Origin: Bradyrhizobium prioriisuperbiae
Lineage (GTDB): Bacteria; Pseudomonadota; Alphaproteobacteria; Rhizobiales; Xanthobacteraceae
Length of the DNA: 64,000 bases
Reading direction: 5' to 3'
Assembly (NCBI RefSeq): GCF_032397745.1
Contig: NZ_CP135921.1
Location: forward strand, 8,420,501-8,484,500
A program made the position numbers and the translations under genes. Below the pieces are notes generated by a model that worked only from the letters and a program-made list of their open reading frames with translations, was not told the DNA's origin and made no database searches. Below are positions 52,315-61,431 of the stretch, one piece after another; the stretch's first letter is position 1, and the number at the start of each line of letters is the position of its first letter.

Positions 52315-53751
52315 ATGCACCACGTGAAACTCGCATCTGAAACCGACTTCGACGGCTGGCGCACCGCTGCACGCGCGCTGGCGATCAACCAAATCGAGCC
52401 GGCAGCCGTCAGTTGGTGTGTCGGCGGAGACGCACCGGAGCTGTTCGCGCCATCCCCGCTTCCGGATATCGCCGGACAGCCGGCGTTTCATGTTCCGGCG
52501 GCCTTCATCGAGCTCGCCCGCGCCGCAGTCCTGAACCGCGATCCGCAGCGCTTCGGCCTGCTGTACAGGCTGCTGTGGCGTCTGCGATCACACCCCGCAT
52601 TGATGTCGCTTGCGACCGATCCCGATGTGGCCCGTATCGGCAGCCTTGCCCGCGACGTGCATCACGCTGAGCACAAGATGCACGCCTTCGTCAGGTTCCG
52701 GGAGGTCGGCCGCGACCGCGATTCACGCTTCATTGCCTGGTTCGAACCGCCGCATTATATCGTTGAAGCTGTTGCGCCATTTTTCGAGCATCGGTTCGCC
52801 GACATGGCCTGGTCGATCCTGACGCCCGATCGCTGTGCCCATTGGGACGGGTCGAAGACCACCTTCACCGAAGGTGTTTGCCAATCGGACGCACCATCGG
52901 ACGATCGGCTGGAGGATCTTTGGCGCACTTATTACGCCAGCATCTTCAATCCCGCACGACTCAAGGTCAAAGCCATGAAGGCCGAGATGCCGGTGAAATA
53001 CTGGCGGAACCTTCCCGAGGCGTCTTTGATCAATCCCCTGATCGAACAGGCTGGCCGGACCGCGCAAACCATGATCGAGAGCGCGCCGTCGGAGCCGCGC
53101 GCGACACAACAGCGAAGGGAACCAGCAATGGTCCCGACAAAACCCCATGCAGACACGCTGGAGCATCTGCGAACCGAGGCGATGGATTGCCGTGCCTGCC
53201 CTCTCTGGAAAGACGCGACCCAGACCGTATTCGGAGAAGGTCCGCGCCATGCGCCGATCATGATGGTCGGCGAACAACCCGGCGACAAGGAAGACCTCGC
53301 GGGCAAGCCGTTCGTCGGGCCTGCCGGGCAAATGCTCGATCGCGCGCTGAAGGAGGCCGGCATCGACCGCGGCAAGGTGTATGTCACCAATGCGGTCAAA
53401 CACTTCAAGTTCGTGCCGCGCGGAAAAATCCGCCTGCACCAGAAGCCGAACACGGCGGAGATCAAGGCGTGCCGCCCCTGGTATGAGCGCGAACGCGCGA
53501 CCATCAAGCCCGCGCTCGTGGTCGCGATGGGAGCTACTGCGGCGCAGAGTGTGTTCGGCAAGATCACGCCGATCAACACGAGTCGTGGCCGGCTGATCGA
53601 CCTCGATGACGGGGCCAAGGCGCTCGTCACCGTGCACCCGTCTTACTTGCTGCGGCTTCCCGATGAAGACGCGAGGGCGAAGGAGTATGAACGGTTCGTC
53701 GACGATTTGCGGATGGTGGCGGACTTCCTCCGCCACGCGCACGCGGCGTGA
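52315..53751 (+). CDS. Fusion of DUF4130-type domain and UdgX uracil-DNA-binding protein
   Basis: A 478-residue two-domain protein. The first about 270 residues are a DUF4130-type 'probable DNA metabolism' domain (VHHAEHKMHAFVRFREVG, APFFEHRFADMAWSILTP) that typically pairs with the upstream radical SAM protein. The rest is a UdgX: DCRACPLWKDATQTVFGEG with two Fe-S cysteines, GEQPGDKEDLAGKPFVG, TNAVKHFKFVPRGKIRLHQK with the R-loop His (H375) that becomes covalently bound to uracil-DNA, KACRPWYERE, and VTVHPSYLLRLP. An internal ATG at 53128 has its own GAAGGGA site, so free UdgX may also be made. Confidence 0.93.
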   Translation: MHHVKLASETDFDGWRTAARALAINQIEPAAVSWCVGGDAPELFAPSPLPDIAGQPAFHVPAAFIELARAAVLNRDPQRFGLLYRLLWRLRSHPALMSLATDPDVARIGSLARDVHHAEHKMHAFVRFREVGRDRDSRFIAWFEPPHYIVEAVAPFFEHRFADMAWSILTPDRCAHWDGSKTTFTEGVCQSDAPSDDRLEDLWRTYYASIFNPARLKVKAMKAEMPVKYWRNLPEASLINPLIEQAGRTAQTMIESAPSEPRATQQRREPAMVPTKPHADTLEHLRTEAMDCRACPLWKDATQTVFGEGPRHAPIMMVGEQPGDKEDLAGKPFVGPAGQMLDRALKEAGIDRGKVYVTNAVKHFKFVPRGKIRLHQKPNTAEIKACRPWYERERATIKPALVVAMGATAAQSVFGKITPINTSRGRLIDLDDGAKALVTVHPSYLLRLPDEDARAKEYERFVDDLRMVADFLRHAHAA

Positions 53752-53793
53752 GTTGCGAAAACGCGCCGACCGAAGATGGCACAACGCGGAGAC

Positions 53794-54282
53794 CTAGGCG
53801 GTGTGAGGCGTCGGTCCCCTGATGATCCCGGTATCTTCCGCGCCCATCGGCTTGAAATCGACGCACATGTCGGCGCCGGGGATCGCGGCCGCACCGGCCC
53901 GGGCGACAGCGAGATCCTGCGTGCCGGACCCGGAGCCCGCCGCCACTGCGCCGAGAATGAAGCCATCGACGCGGATGGGAAGACCACCGATCAAATTGGT
54001 CCAGCGGTTTCCATGCGCGAGAGTGACCTGGATTTCCACGTCCGCGTGAGCGCCACCGGTCGGCGAGCCCGACAGCGCCGACGTCCGCGCCTTGTTGATG
54101 GACGAAGTCACGCTCAGTCCCTTCGAGCCGTCCATGCGTCCGAACGCCAGCAGATTGCCGCCGGTATCGACCACCGCGATACACATCGGCTGCCCGATGC
54201 GGGTCGCCTCGGCGATTGCCCCGTTCAGCACCTTGAGCGCGCCTTCGAGCGTCAGCGTCCTGGTGTCCTTGATGTCGGTCAT
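53794..54282 (-). CDS. GlcG/HbpS family protein
   Basis: A 162-residue GlcG/HbpS-type protein: TLEGALKVLNGAIAEATRIG, ICIAVVDTGGNLLAFGRMDG, SINKARTSAL, then GGLPIRVDGFILGAVAAGSGSG and GTQDLAVARAG. The fold binds small ligands or haem in a few studied members, but most have no function. Its start overlaps the amidase stop as ATGA, so it is the last gene of the peptide/amide importer run. No signal peptide is seen. Confidence 0.88.
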   Translation of the reverse strand: MTDIKDTRTLTLEGALKVLNGAIAEATRIGQPMCIAVVDTGGNLLAFGRMDGSKGLSVTSSINKARTSALSGSPTGGAHADVEIQVTLAHGNRWTNLIGGLPIRVDGFILGAVAAGSGSGTQDLAVARAGAAAIPGADMCVDFKPMGAEDTGIIRGPTPHTA

Positions 54283-55490
54283 GGTCGCTCCCCGAACAGC
54301 CCAATCGAGAACTCCCGTGCCAGGGTGCGCGCCGCGGCGACCAGCGGCGCATCGCCGCCGCGCCAGCCGATGAGGGACAGCCCGACCGGAATCGAACCAG
54401 CTGTCGAGACGGGCAGGCTCACCTGCGGAAGGCCCGTCAGGCCGGCGATACCGGTCAGGTCGACGATCCGGTGCACCGCCGCGCGGATGTCCGACAGGCG
54501 CGCGTCGCGGCGGATCGGCAGAATGGGCGAGGTCGGCAGGCACAGCATGCGCCGCCCGTCGAGCAAACCGTCAAGCCGCTTCGATGCGCATGCGCGGACA
54601 ATTTTGGCGGCCGCGAGGTCGCTCGAGGGAATGCGGCCGTCGTCGGCGAACGCGCCGGCCACCTCCGAGGAGAAGCGCGGGTTCACCCGATCGATCCAAT
54701 CCCGAAAGGTGGCGTGGAATTCGCTCTTCTGCAGGATGCGCTGGTGGCGCGCCCAGTCGAGAAGCTCGCCTTCGGCCAAAGGTGGCACGGTGATCGGCAC
54801 GGCTTGGCGCAGCCGATCGACGACGGGCTGCAAGGCGCGCCGTATCGGCTCGTCGGCGAGCGCGAAGCAGTCCGCCGCAACGACGATCTCGGGGAGCAAA
54901 GCATCGGGAATTTGTTCTCCGAGCAGCACGGCGCCGACCCGGCCGAACGTCAGCGCGTCGCGGGTGAAATAACCGACGGTATCGAACGAGGGCGCCTGGG
55001 TCATCATGCCGGCGACCGAGATGCGGCCGTGTGTCGGCCGCAGGCCGTAAATCCCGCAGAAGCTCGCGGGTATGCGCACCGAGCCGCCGGAGTCAGTCCC
55101 CAAAGCGACATCGACCAGGCCGCCGGCAACGGCGGAAGCGGAGCCGCTCGACGAGCCGCCCGGTACGTGGTCCGGCGCGCGCGGGTTGAGCGGCGTACCG
55201 TCAAATTTATTGATGCCAAGCAGCCCGAGCGAGATTTCGTCGGTGATTGTCTTGCCTGCCAGCGCGGCGCCGGCGCCAAGCAGGGTGTCGACGGCCCAGG
55301 CGTCGACCTCTGCCGCCTGATGGGTGGCGGCCCAGTCGGGATTGCCGCAGCCGGTCACGCCGCCCGCAACATCGAACAGGTCCTTGACCGCGAAGGTCAG
55401 GCCCGATAGCGGGCCTGACCGGTGCGGCGCCCGGTGAACGATGGTGCCTGGAACGAAGGCGCCGAGGGTGTCTTCGAGCGTATCTTGCAC
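54279..55490 (-). CDS. Amidase (amidase signature family)
   Basis: A 403-residue amidase signature enzyme. The catalytic Lys is in FAVKDLFDVAG, the cis-Ser in PGGSSSGSASAVAGG and the nucleophilic Ser in ALGTDSGGSVRIPAS, so the Ser-Ser-Lys triad is complete. It is shorter than many family members (about 450-500). The start is uncertain: a GTG at 55490 is used because it begins the recognisable protein, with a weak GGGA site. It hydrolyses an amide (ammonia plus acid); the importer context suggests the imported compound. Confidence 0.9.
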   Translation of the reverse strand: MQDTLEDTLGAFVPGTIVHRAPHRSGPLSGLTFAVKDLFDVAGGVTGCGNPDWAATHQAAEVDAWAVDTLLGAGAALAGKTITDEISLGLLGINKFDGTPLNPRAPDHVPGGSSSGSASAVAGGLVDVALGTDSGGSVRIPASFCGIYGLRPTHGRISVAGMMTQAPSFDTVGYFTRDALTFGRVGAVLLGEQIPDALLPEIVVAADCFALADEPIRRALQPVVDRLRQAVPITVPPLAEGELLDWARHQRILQKSEFHATFRDWIDRVNPRFSSEVAGAFADDGRIPSSDLAAAKIVRACASKRLDGLLDGRRMLCLPTSPILPIRRDARLSDIRAAVHRIVDLTGIAGLTGLPQVSLPVSTAGSIPVGLSLIGWRGGDAPLVAAARTLAREFSIGLFGERP

Positions 55491-55521
55491 GATGTTGTCC
55501 CGATGAAAGCTTGCCGCCGTC

Positions 55522-57135
55522 TCACTCCTTGTAGAGCTTGCGGAAGTCCGGATGGGTATGAAACCAGTACTCGAAGCCCTGGACGTTCTTCTGCACCGCA
55601 TAGTCGGCGAAGCGGGTATAGAGCGGGATGCGCGGCAGATCGGTCATGACGATGTCGACCATCTTGTTCAGGCTGGTCTTGTAGATTTCGGGATCGCGGG
55701 TGAAGCGCGCCAGGTCAATCACCTTGTCGAGGTCGGGATTGACGTAGTTGGCGGTGTTGAACACCGAATTATTGCCGCCGTGGAAGGTCCAGAAGAAGAA
55801 GTAGTCGGGGTAGTCGAGCCAGCCGTAGAATTCGGCGATGACCATCGGCATCGTCTTGCTGGCCATCTGGGCAAACCAGTTCGAGCCCGGAACCTTCTCG
55901 ATCGTGAGTTCGACGCCGATCATCTTCAGCGCCTCCTGGATCAGGATGGCGGTCGGTTCGCGCACGGTGGATTCGCTGAGATCGATCGACAGCGTGGTCT
56001 TGAAGCCGTTGGGGAAGCCGGCCTCGGTGAGCAATTGCTTGGCTTTCGCGAGATCCTGGCCATGCTTGATCGGAACCGGCCATGTCGCGTCGGGGTAGGG
56101 TTTTGCGGGGTCGCCATCGAACATCGGCTTGGCGCGGTTATAGAGAGCGGAACTAACGATCTCCTTGTAGGGGATGGCGTAGGAGATCGCTTCGCGCACC
56201 TTGGGATTGTCGAACGGGGCGATCTTCACATTCATGTCGACGAACACGAGGTCGTTCTGCACCGGCACCCCGATGATCTTGACCTTCCCCTGCTCCGCCA
56301 GTTCGGCGTAGTCCTTCGGCGGCAGGCCGACCGACATGTCGACGTCGCCTTTTTCCAGCAGCGCACGACGCGTGCCGGCCGAGGCGATCTGCCGATAGAC
56401 GACGCGCTTGAGTTTGGGCAAGGGGCCGGACTTCCAGGCGTCGAACCGGGTGAAAACAGTCTGCTGGCCGGGTGACCAGGATTCCACCTTGTAGGCGCCG
56501 CCACCGCAATCATTCCGTGACACCCACTCGAACGCCCACGGGTCCTGGGGCGTCGCATGTTTCTTGGCCAGTTCGGAATTGACGATGACGGGCACCGGCA
56601 CAACGAGGTCAGGCATCGTCAGCTTGTTGAATTGATCGAACGTGGCCTTGAAGGTGTGATCGTCGACCACCGTGAACTGTTCGGGCTTGACCAGCGATCC
56701 CGCCGCCATTTGCACCGCCGGAAAGCCGCCGGCGGCGATGGCGCGGTCGAACGACCATTTGACGTCCTTGGCGGTGACCGGGCTGCCGTCGTGGAACGTC
56801 GCATCCTTGCGCAGATGGAAAATGTAGGTCTTGCCGTCGTCGCTGGCTTCCCAGCTCTCGGCCAGTTCCGGGGTCATGACCTTGGCGTCGTAGGACACCG
56901 TGCCATCAGCCAGTTTTTTCTCGCCGTGGCTGACGAGCCGGTCATAGGCCTGCCACACCACCATGCGGCTGTGATCGTTGGCGGTCGGCACCATCGTGTC
57001 GAGGCCGTTGGGGCCCATTTCGGACACGATGACCATGGTGTCCTTGGCAATTTCAGCCGCGCGCGCGGCAGCGCCGGGCAAGACAACGGACGCTGTGAGC
57101 AGCGCCGCCGTAACAAGACTACGATCGAGCTTCAT
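55522..57135 (-). CDS. Peptide/nickel-type ABC transporter periplasmic binding protein
   Basis: A 537-residue family 5 solute-binding protein. Signal peptide SLVTAALLTASVVLPGAAARA, then AEIAKDTMVIVSEMGPNGLD. The family core KTYIFHLRKDATFHDGSPVT split as FHLRKDATFHDGSPVTAKDV is present. The ATG at 57135 is chosen because AGAGGA lies 8 nt upstream; an in-frame ATG at 57144 is too close. It lies between two amidase genes and serves the DppBCDF-type importer encoded upstream. Confidence 0.93.
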   Translation of the reverse strand: MKLDRSLVTAALLTASVVLPGAAARAAEIAKDTMVIVSEMGPNGLDTMVPTANDHSRMVVWQAYDRLVSHGEKKLADGTVSYDAKVMTPELAESWEASDDGKTYIFHLRKDATFHDGSPVTAKDVKWSFDRAIAAGGFPAVQMAAGSLVKPEQFTVVDDHTFKATFDQFNKLTMPDLVVPVPVIVNSELAKKHATPQDPWAFEWVSRNDCGGGAYKVESWSPGQQTVFTRFDAWKSGPLPKLKRVVYRQIASAGTRRALLEKGDVDMSVGLPPKDYAELAEQGKVKIIGVPVQNDLVFVDMNVKIAPFDNPKVREAISYAIPYKEIVSSALYNRAKPMFDGDPAKPYPDATWPVPIKHGQDLAKAKQLLTEAGFPNGFKTTLSIDLSESTVREPTAILIQEALKMIGVELTIEKVPGSNWFAQMASKTMPMVIAEFYGWLDYPDYFFFWTFHGGNNSVFNTANYVNPDLDKVIDLARFTRDPEIYKTSLNKMVDIVMTDLPRIPLYTRFADYAVQKNVQGFEYWFHTHPDFRKLYKE

Positions 57136-57181
57136 ATCGTGCATCCTCTTGGATTTGCGGGGTGGGAAAGCGGAGGCGGTG

Positions 57182-58636
57182 TCAGAGGCCGAGGTCGCCC
57201 AGCAGTTTCGGCCATTTGTGAGCCCACGGACGCGCTTGTTCGAAGGCGCCGGAGGCGGCGAGCACGGTACGGTCCGCCAGATGGCGGCCGATGATCTGCA
57301 TGCCGACAGGCAGACCGGATTTGGTAAAGCCGGCAGGAATGGTCGCCGCCGGCTGGCCGGTCAGATTGCAGATGAAGGTGAAGCAGAGCCAGTCGCCGGT
57401 AGAGACCATCTTCTCTTCGATGATCTCGGGCCCCTGCATGTAAAGCGGGAAGGCCGGCACCGCGAGCGTCGGTGTGATCAGGAGGTCGTAGTTGGCCATG
57501 AACCGCCACATGCGGTTGCAGACCATCTGCCGGATCATTTTGGCGTCGGTGAATTCTTCCGCCGTCCACTGCCGCTGCAGCATGCCGACGAGGTGCGGCG
57601 ACATTTCCTTTTCGCGCCCCTTCATCATGCGGCGCATGCCGGTGAGATCGGTGTCGCCGGCGACGATGGTCCAGAAATGCGGGAACGGATCTTCCCAACC
57701 GAGGTGGGCGCGCTCGACCGTACATCCAAGATCGGTCTCGAACACGCGCACCGCTTCGGAGACGACGCGGCGGACTTCCGGGTCGACAGGCGCATAACCC
57801 CAGTCTTCGCTGTAGGCGATGCGAAGGCCCTTGATGCTCTCTTTCGTGGCATCGACATAATCGAAGTCGGCGGCCGGGATGGAATAACGATCGCGCGGAT
57901 CGGGTCCGGTGATCGCCTTGAGCATCAGGGCCGAGTCGGCCACGGTGCGGCTCATCGGGCCGACATGTTCGAGCGATTCCCAGCTCGATACGCCGGGATA
58001 GCGTTCATCCCGGCAACCCGGGTAAAGCGGCACCCGGCCCATCGAGGCCTTGATGCCGTACAGTCCGCAAAGTGCGGAGGGAATGCGGATCGATCCACCG
58101 CCATCGGAACCGATCGCGAACGGCGCGACGCCGGCCGCGACCGAGGCGCCAGAGCCGGCGCTCGATCCGCCGGACGTCATGTCGAGATTCCAGGGATTGC
58201 GCGTCGCCGGAAAAACAGGGTTGTGGCCGACGCCGCTGTAGCCGAATTCCGGCACGTTGGTCTTGCCGATGATGATCGCGCCGGCGTCCTTCAGCCGCTC
58301 GACCACGATGTCGTCCTCGTCCGGCACGAAGTCCCGGTAGAGCGGCGAGCCCATCACGGTCAGGATGTCCTTGGTGGCGACGAGGTCCTTGATTCCGATC
58401 GGCACGCCGGCCAGCAGGCCGGGATCTTTGCCGGCCGCGATCTTGGCGTCGACCGCGGCGGCGGCGGCTCGCGCCACGTCGGGCGTCGGCGTGCAGAAGG
58501 CATGGATGTGCGGCTCGAGTTTCTCCATGCGGCGCAGAACGGCTTCGGTGACCTCGGCAGCGGAAAGCCTCTTGTCTCTGACTTTCGCCGCGACGGTGAC
58601 GGCGTCCATGCGGCAGATCTCATTGTCAGCGCTCAT
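57182..58636 (-). CDS. Amidase (amidase signature family)
   Basis: A 484-residue amidase signature enzyme with GIPIGIKDLVATKDI-type segment (VPIGIKDLVATKD), SGGSSAGSGASVAAG and AIGSDGGGSIRIPS, giving the complete Lys-cisSer-Ser triad. The C-terminal FTKSGLPVGMQIIGRHLAD is typical. The ATG at 58636 overlaps the ATPase gene by 11 nt. It differs clearly from the second amidase at 54279 in sequence and length, so the two probably act on different amides or at different steps. Confidence 0.93.
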   Translation of the reverse strand: MSADNEICRMDAVTVAAKVRDKRLSAAEVTEAVLRRMEKLEPHIHAFCTPTPDVARAAAAAVDAKIAAGKDPGLLAGVPIGIKDLVATKDILTVMGSPLYRDFVPDEDDIVVERLKDAGAIIIGKTNVPEFGYSGVGHNPVFPATRNPWNLDMTSGGSSAGSGASVAAGVAPFAIGSDGGGSIRIPSALCGLYGIKASMGRVPLYPGCRDERYPGVSSWESLEHVGPMSRTVADSALMLKAITGPDPRDRYSIPAADFDYVDATKESIKGLRIAYSEDWGYAPVDPEVRRVVSEAVRVFETDLGCTVERAHLGWEDPFPHFWTIVAGDTDLTGMRRMMKGREKEMSPHLVGMLQRQWTAEEFTDAKMIRQMVCNRMWRFMANYDLLITPTLAVPAFPLYMQGPEIIEEKMVSTGDWLCFTFICNLTGQPAATIPAGFTKSGLPVGMQIIGRHLADRTVLAASGAFEQARPWAHKWPKLLGDLGL

Positions 58637-59618
58637 CGGTTCCTCCATGGGGTGCAAGAGCGAAGTGGCAGGCCGCAAAATGATCCGGGCCGACCTCGCG
58701 AAGCGGAGGCATGGCTTTGGCGCACAGATCAGCGCCGTCAGGGCAGCGGCCGTAAAAGCGGCAGGCGTTCGGGTCCGGATCGATCGGGCTGGTCGGGCTG
58801 CCATCGAGGCGCGGGCGCGCTTCACCGCGCCGAGCGGGATCGGGGATCGCGGCAACCAGCGCCCGCGTATAAGGGTGGCGGGGCGCGGTGAAGAGAGCCT
58901 CTGCCGGCGCGATCTCGACGATCTTGCCGAGATACATGACGACCACGCGCGAACATAAAAGCCGTACCACGTTGAGATCGTGCGACACGAACAGGTAGCT
59001 CATCGACAGTCGGGCGCGCAGGTCGGCGAGCAGCCGCAGGATCACGGCTTGCACCGATACGTCGAGCGCCGAGGTCGGCTCGTCGAGGATCAGCAGCGAG
59101 GGTTCGACCGCAACGGCGCGCGCGATGCCCACGCGCGCGCGCTGGCCGCCCGACAATTGATGCGGATAACGCTGCAGCAGTTCTTCCGGCAACCCGACCA
59201 GTGCCGCGGTGGCAAGGACGCGCTTGTCCATCTCAGTGCCGTTGCTCATGCCGAGCAGCCGCTTCAGCGGGTCGGCGATCGCCTGAAAGGCGCGGAACGA
59301 CGGATTCAGGCTTTCGGTGGCGTCCTGGAAGACGACCTGGATCCGCCGCCGGCTCGCCGAGGACGCGAACTTCACCTGCGTCATCGCGGTGAGATCCTCA
59401 CCGCCGAGCAGGACCTGGCCCGCCGTGGGATCGATCAGCCGGCCAAGCAGACGAACCATGGTGGATTTGCCGCAGCCGGATTCGCCGACCAGGCCGACGC
59501 TTTCTCCCGCTCCGATCGTGAGATCCACATCGTCGACGGCGTGGAGCCTGGCGCCGCGCGCCGCCCGCTTGATCGGGTAGAATTTAGTCAATGAGCGAAC
59601 TTCGAGCAGCGGCGTCAT
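58626..59618 (-). CDS. Peptide/nickel-type ABC transporter ATPase (DppF-like)
   Basis: A 330-residue ATPase with Walker A GESGCGKST, a Q-loop region VVFQDATESLNP, signature LSGGQRARV, Walker [13 protein letters not shown] and H-loop VSHDL. The C-terminal oligopeptide-type extension carries CRFYGRCPDGADLCAK, a Cys-rich segment that may bind a cluster, and HFAACHFA. It forms the second nucleotide-binding subunit. Its start lies in a 4-nt overlap (ATGA) with the upstream ATPase. Confidence 0.95.
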   Translation of the reverse strand: MTPLLEVRSLTKFYPIKRAARGARLHAVDDVDLTIGAGESVGLVGESGCGKSTMVRLLGRLIDPTAGQVLLGGEDLTAMTQVKFASSASRRRIQVVFQDATESLNPSFRAFQAIADPLKRLLGMSNGTEMDKRVLATAALVGLPEELLQRYPHQLSGGQRARVGIARAVAVEPSLLILDEPTSALDVSVQAVILRLLADLRARLSMSYLFVSHDLNVVRLLCSRVVVMYLGKIVEIAPAEALFTAPRHPYTRALVAAIPDPARRGEARPRLDGSPTSPIDPDPNACRFYGRCPDGADLCAKAMPPLREVGPDHFAACHFALAPHGGTDER

Positions 59619-60577
59619 GACAGCGGAAACCGGCAGCGCACGACATGCGCGGGCGACAATTCGGTCCAGGGCAGTTCCGCCTCGTCACAGATCGGCTGCC
59701 GCCGCTCGCAGCGGCCGCTGAAGCGGCATGGCGGCAACTCGCCGCGCAGATCGGGCAGATGGCCGGGAATGGAATTGAGGTCGTCGAGCCGCGATTCCGG
59801 GACCGGCGTCGCGGCGAGCAACTGGCGCGTATAGGGATGGGCCGGACGATCGAGCAGCGCCTCGGTCGACGCGATCTCGACGATGTGCCCGGCATGCATG
59901 ACGGCGATCCGGTCGCAATATTCGCCGGCAAGGCCGAGATCGTGGGTGATCAGCAGCGTCGACATCCGCGTCGAGCGGCTCATGTCCCTGATCAGGTCCA
60001 TGATCACCGCCTGGGTTGTCACATCGAGCCCTGTCGTGGGCTCGTCCGCGATCAGGACTGACGGTGTGCAGGCCAGCGCCATGGCGATCATCACGCGCTG
60101 GCACATGCCGCCCGAGAGCTCGAACGGGTAGGCTTCCGCCCGGCGTTCGGGATCGGGAATGCGGACTCGCGCCAGTGCCGCGATCGCCGCTTTCCTGAGA
60201 TCACGACCCGGCAGCCCGGCATGCTCCTGCAGCACGTCTTCGATCTGCTTGCCGACCTTGCGGATCGGATTGAGCGCGGTGCGGGGGCTCTGGAAGATCA
60301 TCGCCATCTCGCGTCCGCGCAGTTCGCGCATCGCTTCCGGCCGCGCCGCCAGAAGATCGATGCCGCCCATGGTGATGTTGCCTTTGGTGATCTGCGCGGC
60401 CTCATCGTTGAGGCCCATGACGGTGTAGGCGGTGACGGACTTTCCGGATCCACTTTCACCGACCACGCCGACGATCTCGCCGCGGCTGACCGACAAGCTC
60501 ACGCTGTCCAGCGCCCGCACCACACCGTGACGGGTGCGGAACTCCACAGACAGATTGTCGATCTCGAGCTGCGCCAT
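59615..60577 (-). CDS. Peptide/nickel-type ABC transporter ATPase (DppD-like)
   Basis: A 320-residue ATPase with Walker A GESGSGKSV, Q-loop FQSPRTALNP, signature LSGGMCQRV, Walker B VLIADEPTTGLD and H-loop ITHDL. The C-terminal Cys motif is PPCRFSGRCERRQPICDEA, the usual oligopeptide-type extension. The ATG overlaps the preceding permease stop by one base (TAATG). Pairs with the DppF-like ATPase. Confidence 0.95.
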   Translation of the reverse strand: MAQLEIDNLSVEFRTRHGVVRALDSVSLSVSRGEIVGVVGESGSGKSVTAYTVMGLNDEAAQITKGNITMGGIDLLAARPEAMRELRGREMAMIFQSPRTALNPIRKVGKQIEDVLQEHAGLPGRDLRKAAIAALARVRIPDPERRAEAYPFELSGGMCQRVMIAMALACTPSVLIADEPTTGLDVTTQAVIMDLIRDMSRSTRMSTLLITHDLGLAGEYCDRIAVMHAGHIVEIASTEALLDRPAHPYTRQLLAATPVPESRLDDLNSIPGHLPDLRGELPPCRFSGRCERRQPICDEAELPWTELSPAHVVRCRFPLS

Positions 60578-61428
60578 TACACGCGTTTCCTCGGATCGAG
60601 CAGGTCGCGCAGTCCGTCGCCCAGCATGTTGAAGGAGAACACCGCGAGCACGAGGGCGGCGCCCGGGAACAGGAAGGCCCACCACTCGCCGGAAATGATG
60701 TAGCTGGCGCCTTCCGAGACCATGATGCCCCATTCCGGCGTCGGCGGCCGGACGCCGAGCCCGATGAAGGACAAGCCGGCGGCGTTGAGGATCGCCCATC
60801 CCATGTTGAGCGAAGCCTGCACCATCATCGGCGGCAGAATGTTCGGGACGATATGGTTGAGCAGGACCCGCAGCGAGCCGTTGCCGCCCATACGCGCCGC
60901 CTCGACATAGCCGAGCTCGCGCCGCACGTTCACCTCGGCGCGCGCGAAGCGGCAATAGAACGGCAGATTGATGATCATGGTGGCGATGATGATGTTGGCT
61001 ACGCTGTTGCCGAGCGCCACCACAATGCCCATCGCCAGCACAAACAGCGGGAACGCCATGATGGTGTCCATGGCGCGGCCGATGATGCGGTCGGTCCAGC
61101 CGCCGAAATAGCCGGCGAGCGAGCCGAGCGTCAGGCCAAGCACGAAGGACAGCAGCACCGCCGAGACCGCCATCCCAAGGTCCAGGCGCGCCGCGACAAT
61201 GACGCGGCTGAGGATGTCGCGTCCCAGCGCGTCGGTGCCGAACGGATGCAGCGCACTAGGGCGCGCCAGTTTGGTGACGGCGGAGGTGACCAGAGGATCG
61301 TATGGCGCGATGTAAGGTCCGAAAATCGCGCACAGCGCCAGCAGCGCCAGGATGATCACGGCCACCAGTGTCAGGCGATTTTCGCCGAAAGCATAACCGG
61401 TGTTGCGAGCGAGCGTGACCAGACTCAT
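60577..61428 (-). CDS. Peptide/nickel-type ABC transporter permease (DppC-like)
   Basis: A 283-residue inner-membrane permease. The N-terminal segment LTLVAVIILALLALCAIFGP is followed by PSALHPFGTDALGRDILSRV, the DppC hallmark. The EAA loop is YVEAARMGGNGSLRVLLNHI and the C-terminus ends GDGLRDLLDPR. Starts 3 nt after the DppB-like stop. Confidence 0.95.
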   Translation of the reverse strand: MSLVTLARNTGYAFGENRLTLVAVIILALLALCAIFGPYIAPYDPLVTSAVTKLARPSALHPFGTDALGRDILSRVIVAARLDLGMAVSAVLLSFVLGLTLGSLAGYFGGWTDRIIGRAMDTIMAFPLFVLAMGIVVALGNSVANIIIATMIINLPFYCRFARAEVNVRRELGYVEAARMGGNGSLRVLLNHIVPNILPPMMVQASLNMGWAILNAAGLSFIGLGVRPPTPEWGIMVSEGASYIISGEWWAFLFPGAALVLAVFSFNMLGDGLRDLLDPRKRV

Positions 61429-61431
61429 CGC

